A stretch of 64,000 bases of DNA from Pectobacterium carotovorum (GTDB lineage Bacteria; Pseudomonadota; Gammaproteobacteria; Enterobacterales; Enterobacteriaceae). The notes beneath the pieces were generated by a model. The model saw only the letters and a list, made by a program, of their open reading frames with translations. It did not search any database and had not been told where the DNA came from. The position numbers and the translations under genes are program-made. The DNA lies in the NCBI RefSeq assembly GCF_900129615.1, contig NZ_FQWI01000012.1, positions 49,307-113,306 on the forward strand, written 5' to 3'. Below are positions 1 to 9,046 of this stretch, piece after piece. The first letter of the stretch is position 1. Every line of letters begins with the position of its first letter.

Positions 1-839
1 ATATAGCGTTTATTCCAGGTCAGGCGCATGCCCACGACCTGTTCGCCGTGCCAGTTGCCGTAGCAGACTATGCCAGTATCGGGAATCGAGCCTGCATCAG
101 AGCCCGCTTCCGGGCTGGTTAGCGCAAAGCAGGGGACTTCCTGACCGCGTGCCAGACGTGGCAGATAGTGATCTTTTTGCGCATCCGTACCGTAATGTTG
201 CAGCAGTTCACCGGGGCCGAGTGAGTTAGGCACGCCGACGGTGATTGCCACAATGCTGGAAACGCCCGCCAGTTTTTGCAGCACCTGTGCCTGTGCATAG
301 GCCGAGAATTCCAGCCCGCCGTACTGCTTCTTGATGATCATGGCAAAGAAGCGGTGTTCTTTTAAATATTCCCACAGTTCTGGCGGGATATCGGCGCGTT
401 CGTGGGTGATTTCAAAGTCGTTTGCCATTCGGCAGGCTTCAGCAACTGGCCCGTCGATAAACGCCTGCTCTTCGGCGGTCAACTGCGGACGTGGATAGTT
501 ATGCAACTTTTTCCAGTCCGGCGCGCCGCGAAACAGGTCGCCTTCCCACCAGGTCGTCCCGGCATCAATCGCTTCTTTCTCCGTGTTCGACATCGGCGGC
601 ATCACTTTCTGGAACATGCGCAGCGCGGAAGCGGAAACCAACTTTTGACGCAGAGAGGGAACAGTAATCGGAATCAGCAGAATCACGAGCGGGATCATCA
701 GCCAGACGGGCCACAGCAACATGGCGGACATGGCTGCGAAGTAGGCCAGCAGGATGGCGCTGCCAAGCAGCAGGCTGAGCCGATGATAAAACATCGCGCC
801 GATGATAATCAGTAGGAGGAGGATACTGACAGCAACCAT
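1..839 (-). CDS. fadE: Acyl-CoA dehydrogenase FadE, N-terminal part (runs off the window)
   Basis: FadE carries out the first step of each fatty-acid beta-oxidation cycle, making trans-2-enoyl-CoA from acyl-CoA. Only about 279 of the roughly 814 residues usual for the family are present; the rest lies left of base 1. Reverse-strand translation from the ATG at 839 gives two hydrophobic segments in the first 55 residues, as in E. coli FadE. These are followed by the acyl-CoA dehydrogenase N-terminal domain with [17 protein letters not shown] and [18 protein letters not shown], the substrate and flavin-binding signatures. The gene is divergent from gmhA, as in E. coli. A FadR-type palindrome lies about 120 bases upstream. 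Identity is secure; the true end cannot be seen. Confidence 0.93.
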   Translation of the reverse strand, partial: MVAVSILLLLIIIGAMFYHRLSLLLGSAILLAYFAAMSAMLLWPVWLMIPLVILLIPITVPSLRQKLVSASALRMFQKVMPPMSNTEKEAIDAGTTWWEGDLFRGAPDWKKLHNYPRPQLTAEEQAFIDGPVAEACRMANDFEITHERADIPPELWEYLKEHRFFAMIIKKQYGGLEFSAYAQAQVLQKLAGVSSIVAITVGVPNSLGPGELLQHYGTDAQKDHYLPRLARGQEVPCFALTSPEAGSDAGSIPDTGIVCYGNWHGEQVVGMRLTWNKRY

Positions 840-958
840 AACGTGTCTCCAGCATTGTGATCGAATTGAGGGTTTTCAGCTTTCCACCGAGCGTTGTGTG
901 GCAGTAGAAAGCGAGAACCGTGTTATCAGTGAAATAAGGCTTAGTAGGTCAATGTCAT

Positions 959-975
959 AAGAGGTCTGACCTGTT
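959..975. promoter_or_regulatory. Probable FadR operator upstream of fadE
   Basis: The sequence AAGAGGTCTGACCTGTT contains the perfect palindrome AGGTC-T-GACCT and matches the known FadR pattern of two half-sites around NGAC. FadR represses beta-oxidation genes until acyl-CoA binds it. The site is in the fadE/gmhA divergent region, 120 bases from the fadE start. The assignment rests on motif match and position only. Confidence 0.6.
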
Positions 976-1188
976 GCTTATATTCGTTGTAGTTTATCTG
1001 ATTATTTTTATCAATTCGTTTACATCATAATTACAACTCACTTCACAAACCGAGCGGCAGTCGTGTGTTTTCTGACGGGCATCAGCGATCCTCTCAATCC
1101 CGTGATTACGCGCTTCTCGCTGTTGGCACGATCCGCTACACTGCTGAACAGAAAAGAATGTTGTCACCAGACAAAATGAGAGGATTCC

Positions 1189-1770
1189 ATGTATCAGGAT
1201 TTAATCCGTAGTGAACTGAAAGAAGCGGCAGAAACACTGAATAATTTCTTGAGTGATGATGCGAACATTCAGTCGATTCAAAATGCTGCGGTGCTGCTGG
1301 CTAACGCGTTTAAAGCGGGCGGTAAAGTGATCTCCTGCGGTAACGGTGGCTCACACTGTGATGCCATGCACTTTGCCGAAGAGTTGACGGGTCGCTACCG
1401 GGAGAACCGTCCGGGCTATCCGGCCATTGCAATTTCCGATCCGAGCCACCTGTCCTGCGTCAGCAACGATTTTGGCTATGACTTTGTCTTCTCTCGCTAT
1501 GTTGAATCGCTGGGGCGTGAAGGCGATGTGCTGCTGGGGATTTCCACTTCGGGTAACTCCGGCAACATTATTAAAGCCATTGCGGCGGCAAAAGCGAAAG
1601 GCATGAAAGTCATTACGCTGACCGGAAAAGACGGCGGTAAAATGGCAGGTTCGGCCGACGTGGAAATTCGTGTGCCGCACTTCGGTTATGCCGACCGTAT
1701 TCAGGAAATCCATATCAAAGCGATTCACATCCTGATTCAACTGATTGAAAAAGAGATGGCGGATCAGTAA
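1189..1770 (+). CDS. gmhA: Sedoheptulose 7-phosphate isomerase GmhA
   Basis: GmhA converts sedoheptulose 7-phosphate to D-glycero-D-manno-heptose 7-phosphate, the first step of ADP-heptose synthesis for the LPS inner core; it is cytoplasmic and tetrameric. The 193-residue product has a single SIS sugar-isomerase domain. [20 protein letters not shown] (about residues 49-68) and [12 protein letters not shown] (about 117-128) form the phosphosugar site, and the C-terminal helix [17 protein letters not shown] carries the conserved catalytic His region. The ATG at 1189 follows an AGAGGA ribosome site. Length and order match E. coli gmhA (lpcA). Confidence 0.97.
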
Positions 1771-1784
1771 GCCGCTTAATAATA

Positions 1785-1983
1785 GACTCTAAATAGTTCG
1801 AGTTTCAGGAAGGCGGCAAGGGAAGGAATCCCGATGAGCTTACTCAGGTAAGTGATTCGGGTGAGTGACAACTCTGCCAAAGGCAGATTTGAACGCTGCT
1901 GGCGGCGGCCCCAACGGGGCGAGGTACACGTAAGTGTGCTGAGTAACGTAGCCAACGCACATGCAACTTGAAATATGACGAGA
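1785..1983. repeat. MITE-like intergenic repeat with imperfect terminal inverted ends
   Basis: This roughly 200-base non-coding block fills the gmhA-yafJ gap. Its left end reads ATAGTTCGAGTTTCAGG and its right end GCACATGCAACTTGAAATAT. The reverse complement of the right end (ATTTCAAGTTGCATG) aligns with the left end, giving imperfect inverted termini. Inside are hairpin-forming stretches, including CCCGATGAGCTTAC paired with GTAAGTGATTCGGG, and GGCCCCAACGGGGC. From memory, elements of this kind are dispersed in Pectobacterium and related genomes, but I see one copy here. The right end lies about 20 bases before the yafJ start, so it may influence yafJ expression. Confidence 0.5.
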
Positions 1984-2003
1984 AGGGAAGGGTAGGAAGT
2001 CAG

Positions 2004-2771
2004 ATGTGTGAATTGCTGGGGATGAGCGCGAATGTGCCGACGGATATCTGCTTTAGCTTTACCGGGCTGATACAGCGCGGTGGGAAAACCGGACCGCATC
2101 GGGATGGCTGGGGAATTACCTTTTATGAAGGGAACGGCTGTCGTACGTTCAAAGACCCGCTGCCAAGCTATAATTCGCCGATTGCCCGGCTAGTGCAGGA
2201 TTATCCTATCAAATCGTGTGCGGTGGTTTCACACATCCGGCAAGCCAATCGCGGTGCGGTGTCGCTGGAAAATACCCATCCCTTTACGCGTGAGCTGTGG
2301 GGGCGGAACTGGACGTTCGCCCACAACGGGCAACTGAAAGGCTACCATTCCCTGAAAACGGGCATGTTTCGCCCTGTTGGCCAGACGGACAGCGAATTTG
2401 CTTTCTGCTGGCTGCTGTCCCAATTGGCTGAGCGCTACCCGCGTACACCGGGCAACTGGCCAGCGGTATTCCGCTATATTGCCAAACAGGCAGATGTCTT
2501 GCGGGAGAAAGGCGTGTTTAACATGCTGCTGTCGGACGGGCGCTTTGTGATGGGGTATTGCTCAACTAAACTCTACTGGATCACTCGCCGCGCGCCGTTT
2601 GGTAAAGCGACGCTGTTGGATCAGGATGTGGAGATTGATTTCCAGCAGCAGACGACACCCAATGATGTCGTCACCGTGCTGGCAACGCAGCCGCTAACGG
2701 GCAACGAAACCTGGCATCAGATTATGCCAGGTGAATTCGTTCTATTTTGTTTCGGCGAGCGCATACTTTAA
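2004..2771 (+). CDS. yafJ: YafJ, class II glutamine amidotransferase-like protein
   Basis: YafJ belongs to the N-terminal-nucleophile glutamine amidotransferase family (GATase type 2), which releases ammonia from glutamine; its acceptor substrate is unknown. I start it at the ATG at 2004, so that Cys2 (MCELLGMSAN) becomes the catalytic N-terminal residue after Met removal. The longer frame from 1968 would bury that Cys. Conserved features are RGGKTGPHRDGWG (about 31-43), SHIRQANRG and NTHPF, then FAHNGQL, as in E. coli YafJ. The product is 255 residues, standard length. A GGAAG ribosome site lies just upstream. The 3' end overlaps that of convergent yafK by 30 bases. Confidence 0.92.
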   Translation: MCELLGMSANVPTDICFSFTGLIQRGGKTGPHRDGWGITFYEGNGCRTFKDPLPSYNSPIARLVQDYPIKSCAVVSHIRQANRGAVSLENTHPFTRELWGRNWTFAHNGQLKGYHSLKTGMFRPVGQTDSEFAFCWLLSQLAERYPRTPGNWPAVFRYIAKQADVLREKGVFNMLLSDGRFVMGYCSTKLYWITRRAPFGKATLLDQDVEIDFQQQTTPNDVVTVLATQPLTGNETWHQIMPGEFVLFCFGERIL

Positions 2772-3476
2772 GGTCGGCTGGCTGGTCATCAACGGTGGGT
2801 TAACGACGTATTGCCCGTTAAACACCGTGACGGCCGGTGGCTGATTGTGCTGATTAAAATAGGCATACCCAGGCTGAAGCTGTTTCCAGAAGCTGGCGTA
2901 GGTGGAATTACGGTGGCGCTGCATGTTCTGTTCCGTCATACGGAACGGATAGATGGCGATATCAATCTTCGCCTGCCCGTTGCGTAATGCGGCTTCGGCA
3001 TAGCGATAAATCTCATCCATATAGGTGTTGGTCATGGCATAGCAGCCAACCGACACACACTCACCGTGGATCATCAAATAGCGACCAGAATATCCCTGTG
3101 ATTTATCATAGTCGTTGGGGAAGCCGATATTGATCGCGCGGTAATATTGGCTGTCTGGCTTGAGCTGGCGCAGGTCAACCTGATAGAAACCTTCCGGGCT
3201 TTTTAAATCGCCTTCAACGCGCTTTGGTCCTAATCCACCCGAATATTTACAGATGGGGTATTGTTCCAATAAACGGTATTCGTTACCGACTTTCGCATAA
3301 AGTTCGAATATTCGCTCTTCTTTAAAGATCTGAATATAGATCGGAGAGCCTAATAATTGCTGTTTTAATTCTTTTGCTATCGGCGCTAGCGGCGGTGCGG
3401 TCTCGCTGGCTGCGCTGGTAACAACAAGAGAAGGCAAAAAAAACAACATCGCAAACGACAGCGCGATTTTTTGCAT
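2742..3476 (-). CDS. yafK: YafK/DpaA, L,D-transpeptidase-fold periplasmic protein
   Basis: This is an exported protein with a YkuD (L,D-transpeptidase) fold. The E. coli homologue, now called DpaA, is known to detach Braun lipoprotein from peptidoglycan rather than attach it. The 244 residues begin with a signal peptide (MQKIALSFAMLFFLPSLVVTSAASE). The catalytic signature MIHGECVSVGCYAMTN at about residues 135-150 contains the His and the SxGC nucleophile Cys. The gene is convergent with yafJ, with the stop codons overlapping by 30 bases. Family identity is firm; the precise activity here is inferred from the homologue. Confidence 0.9.
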   Translation of the reverse strand: MQKIALSFAMLFFLPSLVVTSAASETAPPLAPIAKELKQQLLGSPIYIQIFKEERIFELYAKVGNEYRLLEQYPICKYSGGLGPKRVEGDLKSPEGFYQVDLRQLKPDSQYYRAINIGFPNDYDKSQGYSGRYLMIHGECVSVGCYAMTNTYMDEIYRYAEAALRNGQAKIDIAIYPFRMTEQNMQRHRNSTYASFWKQLQPGYAYFNQHNQPPAVTVFNGQYVVNPPLMTSQPTLKYALAETK

Positions 3477-3674
3477 TATGGTTCCTGATAATAAAATTGC
3501 CTGCTACATGCGGCATCCGCGTCGCGCTACTGGTGTTTTAGCGAAAGCGTTGGGGCTGCCGTTATCGGTATATATTTCGTCGGCGAATAGGCAACGACGA
3601 AAACGAAATCACATTATCATTGGTTTCATATTAATCAAGCGTTGAAAAGCGCTAAGAAATAACATTTACAAAAA

Positions 3675-3698
3675 ACGGCCCGAAAGGATGCGGGCCGT
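3675..3698 (-). terminator. Rho-independent terminator of the methyltransferase gene
   Basis: Perfect 7-base arms ACGGCCC and GGGCCGT enclose a 10-base loop. Read on the minus strand the hairpin is followed by a run of T, as expected at the end of the methyltransferase transcript. Confidence 0.75.
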
Positions 3699-3732
3699 TC
3701 AAATTTGAGGTCGTTAATTGCGGGAAAGCGCA

Positions 3733-4506
3733 TCAGGCGCGGGTGGCTTCTATCATCATAATGTCGGTGACAAAGGAACCATCAACCTGTACCTCAAAAT
3801 GCTGTACTACCTCATCCGGCAGCGTTTTTTGCAGTTCACGAATCGCAATAGCGAAATGTTCTGGCGTACGCATACGTGCGATCCAACTGCTGAACTCCAG
3901 CGTCAACCTGTCGCTGGTGACGTTACGCACGATAAAGCCAGCGTCGGTAAACAGGCTCAGCCATTCGCCCGGGCCGTAATTGCGCACGTGCGAGGTGTCA
4001 CGCAGCTTCTCTACCGTCTGCAAATAGCTGTCCAGCAGCGGATGACCGGGCGAAACGACGTCCATCATGATAACGCGCCCACCCGGTTTCAGAACGCGCC
4101 GCATTTCCCGTAACGCCTGTCCGACATCATGCCAGTGGTGCGCAGAGTAACGGCTAATGATGATATCTGCGCTGCTATCCTCGAACGGTAAAGATTCGGC
4201 TACGCCTTGCTGAACGCGGATATTGTGCAGTCCTTTTTCTGCGGCAGCATGACTCACCACGTCCAGCATTTGGGAAGACAAATCGTAGGCGACAACCTCC
4301 GCGACGGCCTGTGCGGCAGTGAAGCTGGCATGGCCGGCACCGCAGCCGACGTCGATCACGCGCGCCTGCGGGAAGGGCGCTAATAAAGCAGCCAGCCGGG
4401 TTAAATCTTTGCCCTGTGCATGCACTGCACTGGTCAGGTAGTTCTGCGCCTGTGAGCCGAACTGATGTTCGACGCGATGATTATGGTTCTGTTTTTCTTC
4501 CATCAT
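3733..4506 (-). CDS. Class I SAM-dependent methyltransferase, YafE/UbiE-like
   Basis: The 257-residue cytoplasmic protein has a Rossmann-fold methyltransferase domain. Motif I is RVIDVGCGAGHASFTAAQ (about 50-67), motif II ends in VVAYDLSSQM, and motif IV/post-motif is DIIISRYSAHHWHDVGQALR followed by RVLKPGGRVIMMDVVSP. This is the pattern of the UbiE/YafE small-molecule methyltransferases. The E. coli relative yafE sits in the same genomic neighbourhood. The substrate cannot be told from sequence. It is divergent from the XRE-family regulator at 4736, which may control it through the direct repeats at 4611-4642. The start is ATGATGGAAGAA at 4506; the second Met is equally possible. Confidence 0.85.
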   Translation of the reverse strand: MMEEKQNHNHRVEHQFGSQAQNYLTSAVHAQGKDLTRLAALLAPFPQARVIDVGCGAGHASFTAAQAVAEVVAYDLSSQMLDVVSHAAAEKGLHNIRVQQGVAESLPFEDSSADIIISRYSAHHWHDVGQALREMRRVLKPGGRVIMMDVVSPGHPLLDSYLQTVEKLRDTSHVRNYGPGEWLSLFTDAGFIVRNVTSDRLTLEFSSWIARMRTPEHFAIAIRELQKTLPDEVVQHFEVQVDGSFVTDIMMIEATRA

Positions 4507-4610
4507 TGCTCTCGCTTTATCTGAATTGCTTTCGTTTCATCATGGGGTAAACGGCGGCGCGCCAGCCACTAAAGAAGACGTCGGTCTGAACACACTATAA
4601 TGAGGGAAAA

Positions 4611-4642
4611 ATACGGGTACAATATGAGCATTTATACGGGTA
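4611..4642. promoter_or_regulatory. Direct repeat, candidate operator in a divergent promoter region
   Basis: ATACGGGTA occurs twice (4611-4619 and 4634-4642), 23 bases apart start to start, between the divergent methyltransferase and XRE-regulator genes. Position and spacing (about two helical turns) suit a binding site for the regulator encoded next door. This is an inference only. Confidence 0.35.
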
Positions 4643-4735
4643 TAAAATACTCCCTGTTTGATTAACACCTCTTTCACTCATGCTGTTGTCATCACGAACT
4701 CGCCTTGACGAGCGGGATGAAAAGGACACCTGACT

Positions 4736-5536
4736 ATGTCTGCACATTCGTTTATGTCTGCCAATTCTCTGAGCGGCCCAAAAGCGCTGGGGGCTTTCTT
4801 ACGGGCGCTGCGTGAGCGGACTACGCCGGAAATGGTGGGGTTGCCAGCGTCCGGGCGGCGGCGCACCAGTGGGTTACGCCGCGAAGAGCTGGCACAAATC
4901 GCCGGAATCAGCACTACCTGGTATACCTGGCTTGAGCAGGGGCGTGATGTGTCCGCTTCGGCATCGGCTTTGCTCCGCGTGTCGCAGGCGTTAAAGCTAG
5001 AACCCGCAGAGCACGATTATCTTTTTAGCCTTGCTGGCGTGAAGGATTCTCAGAAGCAGAGTAGGGCAACGCCGCCGGATGCGCAGATTGCCGCCAGCCT
5101 GCATCACATCACTTGTCCTGCGTATCTTCTGGATGGTAGCTGGAATATGCTGGCGTGGAATGCACCGTCGGAACAGTTGTTTGCCGGATGGCTGGGACAC
5201 GATCCCGAGCCAAACCTGCTGCGTTTCATGTTTCTGAATCCGCTAGCTCAATTGCTGGTGGTCAATTGGCCGGAACGAGCGAAGCGGGTAGTGGCGGAGT
5301 TTCGCGCGGAATCAAGTCATTACGCGACTACTGACGCCGTTCGGCACATCGTGATGTCGCTGTGTGAAGAAAGCCGTGAGTTCAATCTCTGGTGGTCGCA
5401 GCAGGCGGTAACCGCCCGTGAAGGCGGCGAGCGACGTTTCCACCACCCTTTGCTTGGCGATATCGCCTATCATCAACAGACTTTCCATCCAGCCATGCAG
5501 GGCGAATTTAAGCTGGTTATGTTGATCGCCCAGTAA
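4736..5536 (+). CDS. XRE-family regulator with MmyB-type ligand-binding domain
   Basis: The 266-residue transcription factor has an N-terminal helix-turn-helix (residues about 16-80; RREELAQIAGISTTWYTWLE contains the helices). A C-terminal MmyB-like domain follows (about 110-260; YLLDGSWNMLAWN, RFMFLNP, and FHHPLLGDIAYHQQTF near the end). In this family the C-terminal domain is a PAS-like ligand pocket and the members are often local repressors. AAAGGA lies about 9 bases before the ATG at 4736. The divergent methyltransferase is the natural candidate target. The ligand is unknown. Confidence 0.88.
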   Translation: MSAHSFMSANSLSGPKALGAFLRALRERTTPEMVGLPASGRRRTSGLRREELAQIAGISTTWYTWLEQGRDVSASASALLRVSQALKLEPAEHDYLFSLAGVKDSQKQSRATPPDAQIAASLHHITCPAYLLDGSWNMLAWNAPSEQLFAGWLGHDPEPNLLRFMFLNPLAQLLVVNWPERAKRVVAEFRAESSHYATTDAVRHIVMSLCEESREFNLWWSQQAVTAREGGERRFHHPLLGDIAYHQQTFHPAMQGEFKLVMLIAQ

Positions 5537-5577
5537 ACGCCGCAGGCATCGCGCAGCTTGTCTATACTGATTTTGAT

Positions 5578-5593
5578 CTGTATATTTATACAG
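5578..5593. promoter_or_regulatory. LexA (SOS) box of dinB
   Basis: CTGTATATTTATACAG is a perfect CTG-N10-CAG LexA site with AT-rich centre, ending 18 bases before the dinB ATG. It implies SOS induction of dinB. Confidence 0.92.
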
Positions 5594-5611
5594 CATTGTC
5601 AGAGGGCCAGT

Positions 5612-6670
5612 ATGCGCAAAATCATTCATGTTGATATGGACTGCTTCTACGCAGCAATTGAGATGCGTGATAACCCGCGCCTGCGCGATATTCCTCTGGC
5701 GATTGGTGGAAGTGCCGATCGCCGTGGCGTCATTAGCACCGCGAACTATCCTGCCCGACGCTACGGCGTCCGCAGCGCGATGGCAACGGCAACCGCCTTG
5801 CGCCTGTGTCCACACCTCACGTTGTTGCCGGGTCGTATGGAAGTGTATAAGTCCACTTCGCGCCAAATCCGCGAGATCTTTTCCCGCTATACCTCGCTGA
5901 TAGAACCCCTTTCTCTGGATGAAGCCTATCTGGATGTTACCGATAGCCCACACTGCAACGGTTCGGCGACGCGTATCGCCGAAGAAATCCGTCGAACCAT
6001 CGCCGATGAACTGAATCTGACGGCCTCGGCAGGGATTGCACCCATCAAGTTTCTGGCGAAGATCGCGTCTGAATTAAATAAGCCGAATGGACAATATGTG
6101 ATTACACCGGAGCAGGTGGATGATTTCCTGCTGACGCTACCGCTGGAGAAGATACCCGGCGTTGGGAAGGTGACGGCGAAGCGGCTGGAAGAGCGTGGTC
6201 TGCATACCTGTGCCGATGTTCGGGTGTATGCGCTGGCGGACCTGCTTAAAGAATTCGGTAAGTTTGGCCGTGTGCTGTGGGAACGATGTCAGGGGATCGA
6301 TGAGCGACGGATTTCACCCGATCGGCTGAGGAAGTCGGTCGGAGTAGAGAAGACGCTGGCGCAGGATATTCACGACTGGGAACAGTGTGAAAACCTGATC
6401 GAACAGCTCTATGAGGAGCTGGAGGTCCGCCTGAAACGGGTGAAGCCCGATCTGCATATTGCGCGTCAGGGCGTCAAACTCAAGTTTGATGATTTTCAGC
6501 AAACGACGCAGGAACATGTGTGGCCAGTATTGAATAAACAGGATCTGTTGAAGATTGCGCAGCAAACCTGGCAGGAGCGGCGTAAATCCAGAGGCGTCCG
6601 GCTGGTTGGGCTACATGTGACGCTGCTCGACCCGCAAATTGAGCGACAGCTGGTGTTTGATTGGGGATAA
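5612..6670 (+). CDS. dinB: DNA polymerase IV
   Basis: Pol IV is the Y-family translesion polymerase that bypasses damaged bases and causes SOS mutagenesis. The start is set at the ATG at 5612 ([17 protein letters not shown]), matching E. coli. The upstream extension to 5558 would run through the LexA box and is rejected. The catalytic carboxylates are visible in [13 protein letters not shown] (about 6-18) and [12 protein letters not shown] (about 98-109). The helix-hairpin-helix [17 protein letters not shown] follows. The C-terminus QLVFDWG ends with the beta-clamp-binding type sequence (QxxLxF-like). The 352-residue length is normal. In E. coli dinB is also in this neighbourhood. Confidence 0.97.
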   Translation: MRKIIHVDMDCFYAAIEMRDNPRLRDIPLAIGGSADRRGVISTANYPARRYGVRSAMATATALRLCPHLTLLPGRMEVYKSTSRQIREIFSRYTSLIEPLSLDEAYLDVTDSPHCNGSATRIAEEIRRTIADELNLTASAGIAPIKFLAKIASELNKPNGQYVITPEQVDDFLLTLPLEKIPGVGKVTAKRLEERGLHTCADVRVYALADLLKEFGKFGRVLWERCQGIDERRISPDRLRKSVGVEKTLAQDIHDWEQCENLIEQLYEELEVRLKRVKPDLHIARQGVKLKFDDFQQTTQEHVWPVLNKQDLLKIAQQTWQERRKSRGVRLVGLHVTLLDPQIERQLVFDWG

Positions 6671-6688
6671 AGCTGTTCAGTTGAGGAT

Positions 6689-6725
6689 AAAAAAGGGCGA
6701 CGTCTATGCGCCGCCCTGATTTTTA
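6689..6725. terminator. Bidirectional terminator between dinB and pepD
   Basis: The arms GGGCG (6695-6699) and CGCCC (6712-6716) are flanked by an A-run on the left and a T-run on the right, so the hairpin can end both convergent transcripts. Confidence 0.7.
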
Positions 6726-6736
6726 CGACTACGCGA

Positions 6737-8197
6737 TTAAGCGCGTGACGGAATCGCTTTCAGCAGCGCTGTCAGCAATTTCCAGTACAGATCGACGCTG
6801 CCGATATGCACTTGCTCATCCGGCGAGTGTGGCCCGGTGATGGTCGGCCCGATGGAAACCATATCCATGTCTGGGTACGGTTTCTTGAACAGACCACATT
6901 CCAGACCGGCGTGAATCACCATGATGTTCGGCGTCTTGTTGAACAGCTTCTGATACGTTTCACGCACCAGTGCCATGACCGGCGAATGGGCATCCGGCTG
7001 CCAGCCAGGGTAGCCACCTTTCGGTGATGTTTTCGCGCCAGCCAACTGGCCCAGCGCCGTCAGCGTACCGACGACGGCGTCTTTACCGCTGTCGATCAGG
7101 GAACGAATCAGGCAGATGATTTCTGCGTGGTCGTCTTCCATCGTGACAACGCCGAGGTTCAGTGACGTTTCTACCACGCCTTTGACTTCATCGCTCATGC
7201 GGATCACACCGTTCGGCGTGGCGTTGAGCAGTGCCAGCAGGCGATCGCGGCTGTCCTGCGTCAGCGGGTGCTCGTTGCTGTCGCTGGCTTCCACTAGTAC
7301 GGTCACGTTCTTCTCAACGGCGGACAGTTCATTTTTCAGCACGGCCAGATACTCTTGGCTCAGCGCTTTCAACTGCTCGACGTTAGCGGCAGGCAGTGAC
7401 AGCGTGGCGAAGGCTTCACGCGGAATCGCGTTACGCAGCGTCCCACCGTTCAGATCGAGAATGCGGATATCCAGCGCTTGCGCCTGCTCGAACAGGAAAC
7501 GTGCCAGCAGTTTGTTGGCGTTGCCCAGCCCCAAATGGATGTCACCGCCGGAGTGGCCGCCTTTCAGCCCTTTGATCGTCAGCTTCAGCGTGTGGTAACC
7601 AGCAGGTGGCAGTTCGCGCACCAGCGGCAGGCGGGTGATGAAATCAATACCGCCGGCACAACCCATGTAGATCTCGCCTTCTTCTTCTGAATCGGTATTG
7701 ATCAGAATTTCGCCCTGAAGCCAGTTAGGTTGCAGGCCAAACGCGCCATCCATACCGGCTTCTTCTGTCATCGTCAGCAGCACTTCCAGCGGGCCGTGCT
7801 CAACGCTTGGATCGGCCAACACTGCCAGAGCAGAAGCCATACCGATACCGTTATCCGCGCCTAGCGTGGTGCCGCGTGCTTTCAGCCACTCACCGTCAAC
7901 GTAAGGTTGGATCGGATCGGTGGTGAAATCGTGTACGGTGTCGTTGTTTTTCTGCGGCACCATGTCCAGATGCGCTTGCAACACGACAGGTTTGCGATTT
8001 TCCATGCCTGCGGTTGCCGCTTTGCGCAGCAGAATATTGCCGACCTGATCGCGCTCGGTATAGATGCCTTTCTCTTTAGCCCATTCCAGAATGTGCGCTG
8101 CCAGCGCTTCTTCATGATAAGAAGGGTGCGGGATGGAACAGATCTTGGCGAAAATATCCCACAGAGGCTGGGGGGAAAGTTGAGATAATTCAGACAC
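6737..8197 (-). CDS. pepD: Aminoacyl-histidine dipeptidase (peptidase D)
   Basis: PepD is a cytoplasmic M20-family zinc dipeptidase that hydrolyses Xaa-His dipeptides such as carnosine. I start it at the GTG at 8197 (VSELSQLSPQPLWDIF). That codon has GGAG at a 9-base spacing, and the protein then lines up with E. coli PepD. The longer frame to 8221 adds eight residues with no homology. Metal ligands are visible in VVLQAHLDMVPQK (about 74-86), TTLGADNGIGMA (about 111-122), MTEEAGMDGAFG and INTDSEEEGEI. The C-terminal IHAGLECGLF and SIGPTITGPHSPDEQVHI complete the site. The product is 486 residues, full length. Confidence 0.96.
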   Translation of the reverse strand: MSELSQLSPQPLWDIFAKICSIPHPSYHEEALAAHILEWAKEKGIYTERDQVGNILLRKAATAGMENRKPVVLQAHLDMVPQKNNDTVHDFTTDPIQPYVDGEWLKARGTTLGADNGIGMASALAVLADPSVEHGPLEVLLTMTEEAGMDGAFGLQPNWLQGEILINTDSEEEGEIYMGCAGGIDFITRLPLVRELPPAGYHTLKLTIKGLKGGHSGGDIHLGLGNANKLLARFLFEQAQALDIRILDLNGGTLRNAIPREAFATLSLPAANVEQLKALSQEYLAVLKNELSAVEKNVTVLVEASDSNEHPLTQDSRDRLLALLNATPNGVIRMSDEVKGVVETSLNLGVVTMEDDHAEIICLIRSLIDSGKDAVVGTLTALGQLAGAKTSPKGGYPGWQPDAHSPVMALVRETYQKLFNKTPNIMVIHAGLECGLFKKPYPDMDMVSIGPTITGPHSPDEQVHIGSVDLYWKLLTALLKAIPSRA

Positions 8198-8528
8198 TAT
8201 TTGAGTCTCCTTTTTAGCCACCTATCTTCGCACTCTGGCGTGCAGGCGCTACAGGTTAAAAATCAATCGCGGTTAGCCACGGAACATGGCGCGTCAACGC
8301 AGAATATCATTTTCCATCAAAGCAGGGGAATTGCCGTCGGCTCTGTCTTATTTTTCCTGCTGCAATATGAACCAACGGGCTCGGCAGGGCGCTGGTTGAC
8401 AGGAAAAACTCGATTCTCGCGTTGAGAAAAACTGGTTTTTATGTTGTTGGCTATCTATAATCTCGCGCAACCTTTTTCCCCCCTCAGACTCAACTTAAGC
8501 CGTTTTTTATTCGGCTGGGATATATTTT
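8198..8528. promoter_or_regulatory. pepD/gpt divergent intergenic region
   Basis: No gene is seen in these 331 bases. A perfect -10 element TATAAT at 8456-8461 lies 68 bases before the gpt ATG, with only a weak -35. Just upstream of pepD the ribosome site GGAG is visible on the minus strand. No riboswitch-like structure was recognised. Confidence 0.4.
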
Positions 8529-8987
8529 ATGAGCGAAAAGTACGTCGTAACCTGGGATATGTTGCAAATTCATGCCCGCAAACTGGCACAGCGTTTACTG
8601 CCTGCCGATCAATGGAAAGGCATCATTGCCGTTAGCCGCGGTGGTCTGGTTCCAAGCGCACTGCTGGCGCGTGAGCTGGGCATTCGTCACGTTGATACCG
8701 TTTGCATCTCCAGTTATGACCACGACAACCAACGCGAAATGAAAGTGCTGAAGCGTGCCGAGGGAGATGGCGAAGGGTTTATCGTGATTGACGATCTGGT
8801 TGACACGGGCGGTACGGCGAAAGCGATTCGTGATATGTACCCGAAAGCGCATTTTGTGACCATTTTTGCGAAACCTGCTGGTAAACCGCTGGTTGACGAC
8901 TACGTGATCGATATCCCGCAGGACACCTGGATTGAACAGCCGTGGGATATGGGCGTGGTGTTTGTTCCGCCTTTGTCTGGCCGTTAA
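8529..8987 (+). CDS. gpt: Xanthine-guanine phosphoribosyltransferase
   Basis: Gpt salvages guanine and xanthine to GMP and XMP using PRPP; it is a tetramer peripherally associated with the inner membrane. The 152-residue product has the phosphoribosyltransferase PRPP loop [20 protein letters not shown] (about residues 83-102), the most diagnostic motif. [20 protein letters not shown] near residue 35 is the PPi loop region. Length and sequence match E. coli Gpt throughout. It is followed by a strong terminator, so it is probably a single-gene transcript. Confidence 0.97.
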   Translation: MSEKYVVTWDMLQIHARKLAQRLLPADQWKGIIAVSRGGLVPSALLARELGIRHVDTVCISSYDHDNQREMKVLKRAEGDGEGFIVIDDLVDTGGTAKAIRDMYPKAHFVTIFAKPAGKPLVDDYVIDIPQDTWIEQPWDMGVVFVPPLSGR

Positions 8988-9014
8988 TCGTCAGAGCGAA
9001 TATTCGTTTCCATC

Positions 9015-9046
9015 AATGCCCGGTTTAGCCGGGCATTGTTGTTTTT
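9015..9046 (+). terminator. Terminator of gpt
   Basis: Perfect 9-base arms AATGCCCGG and CCGGGCATT with a 5-base loop are followed by GTTGTTTTT. Confidence 0.88.

Noticed and set aside
5558..5611. Upstream extension of dinB
   Set aside because: It would translate through the LexA box; the ATG at 5612 matches the family N-terminus.
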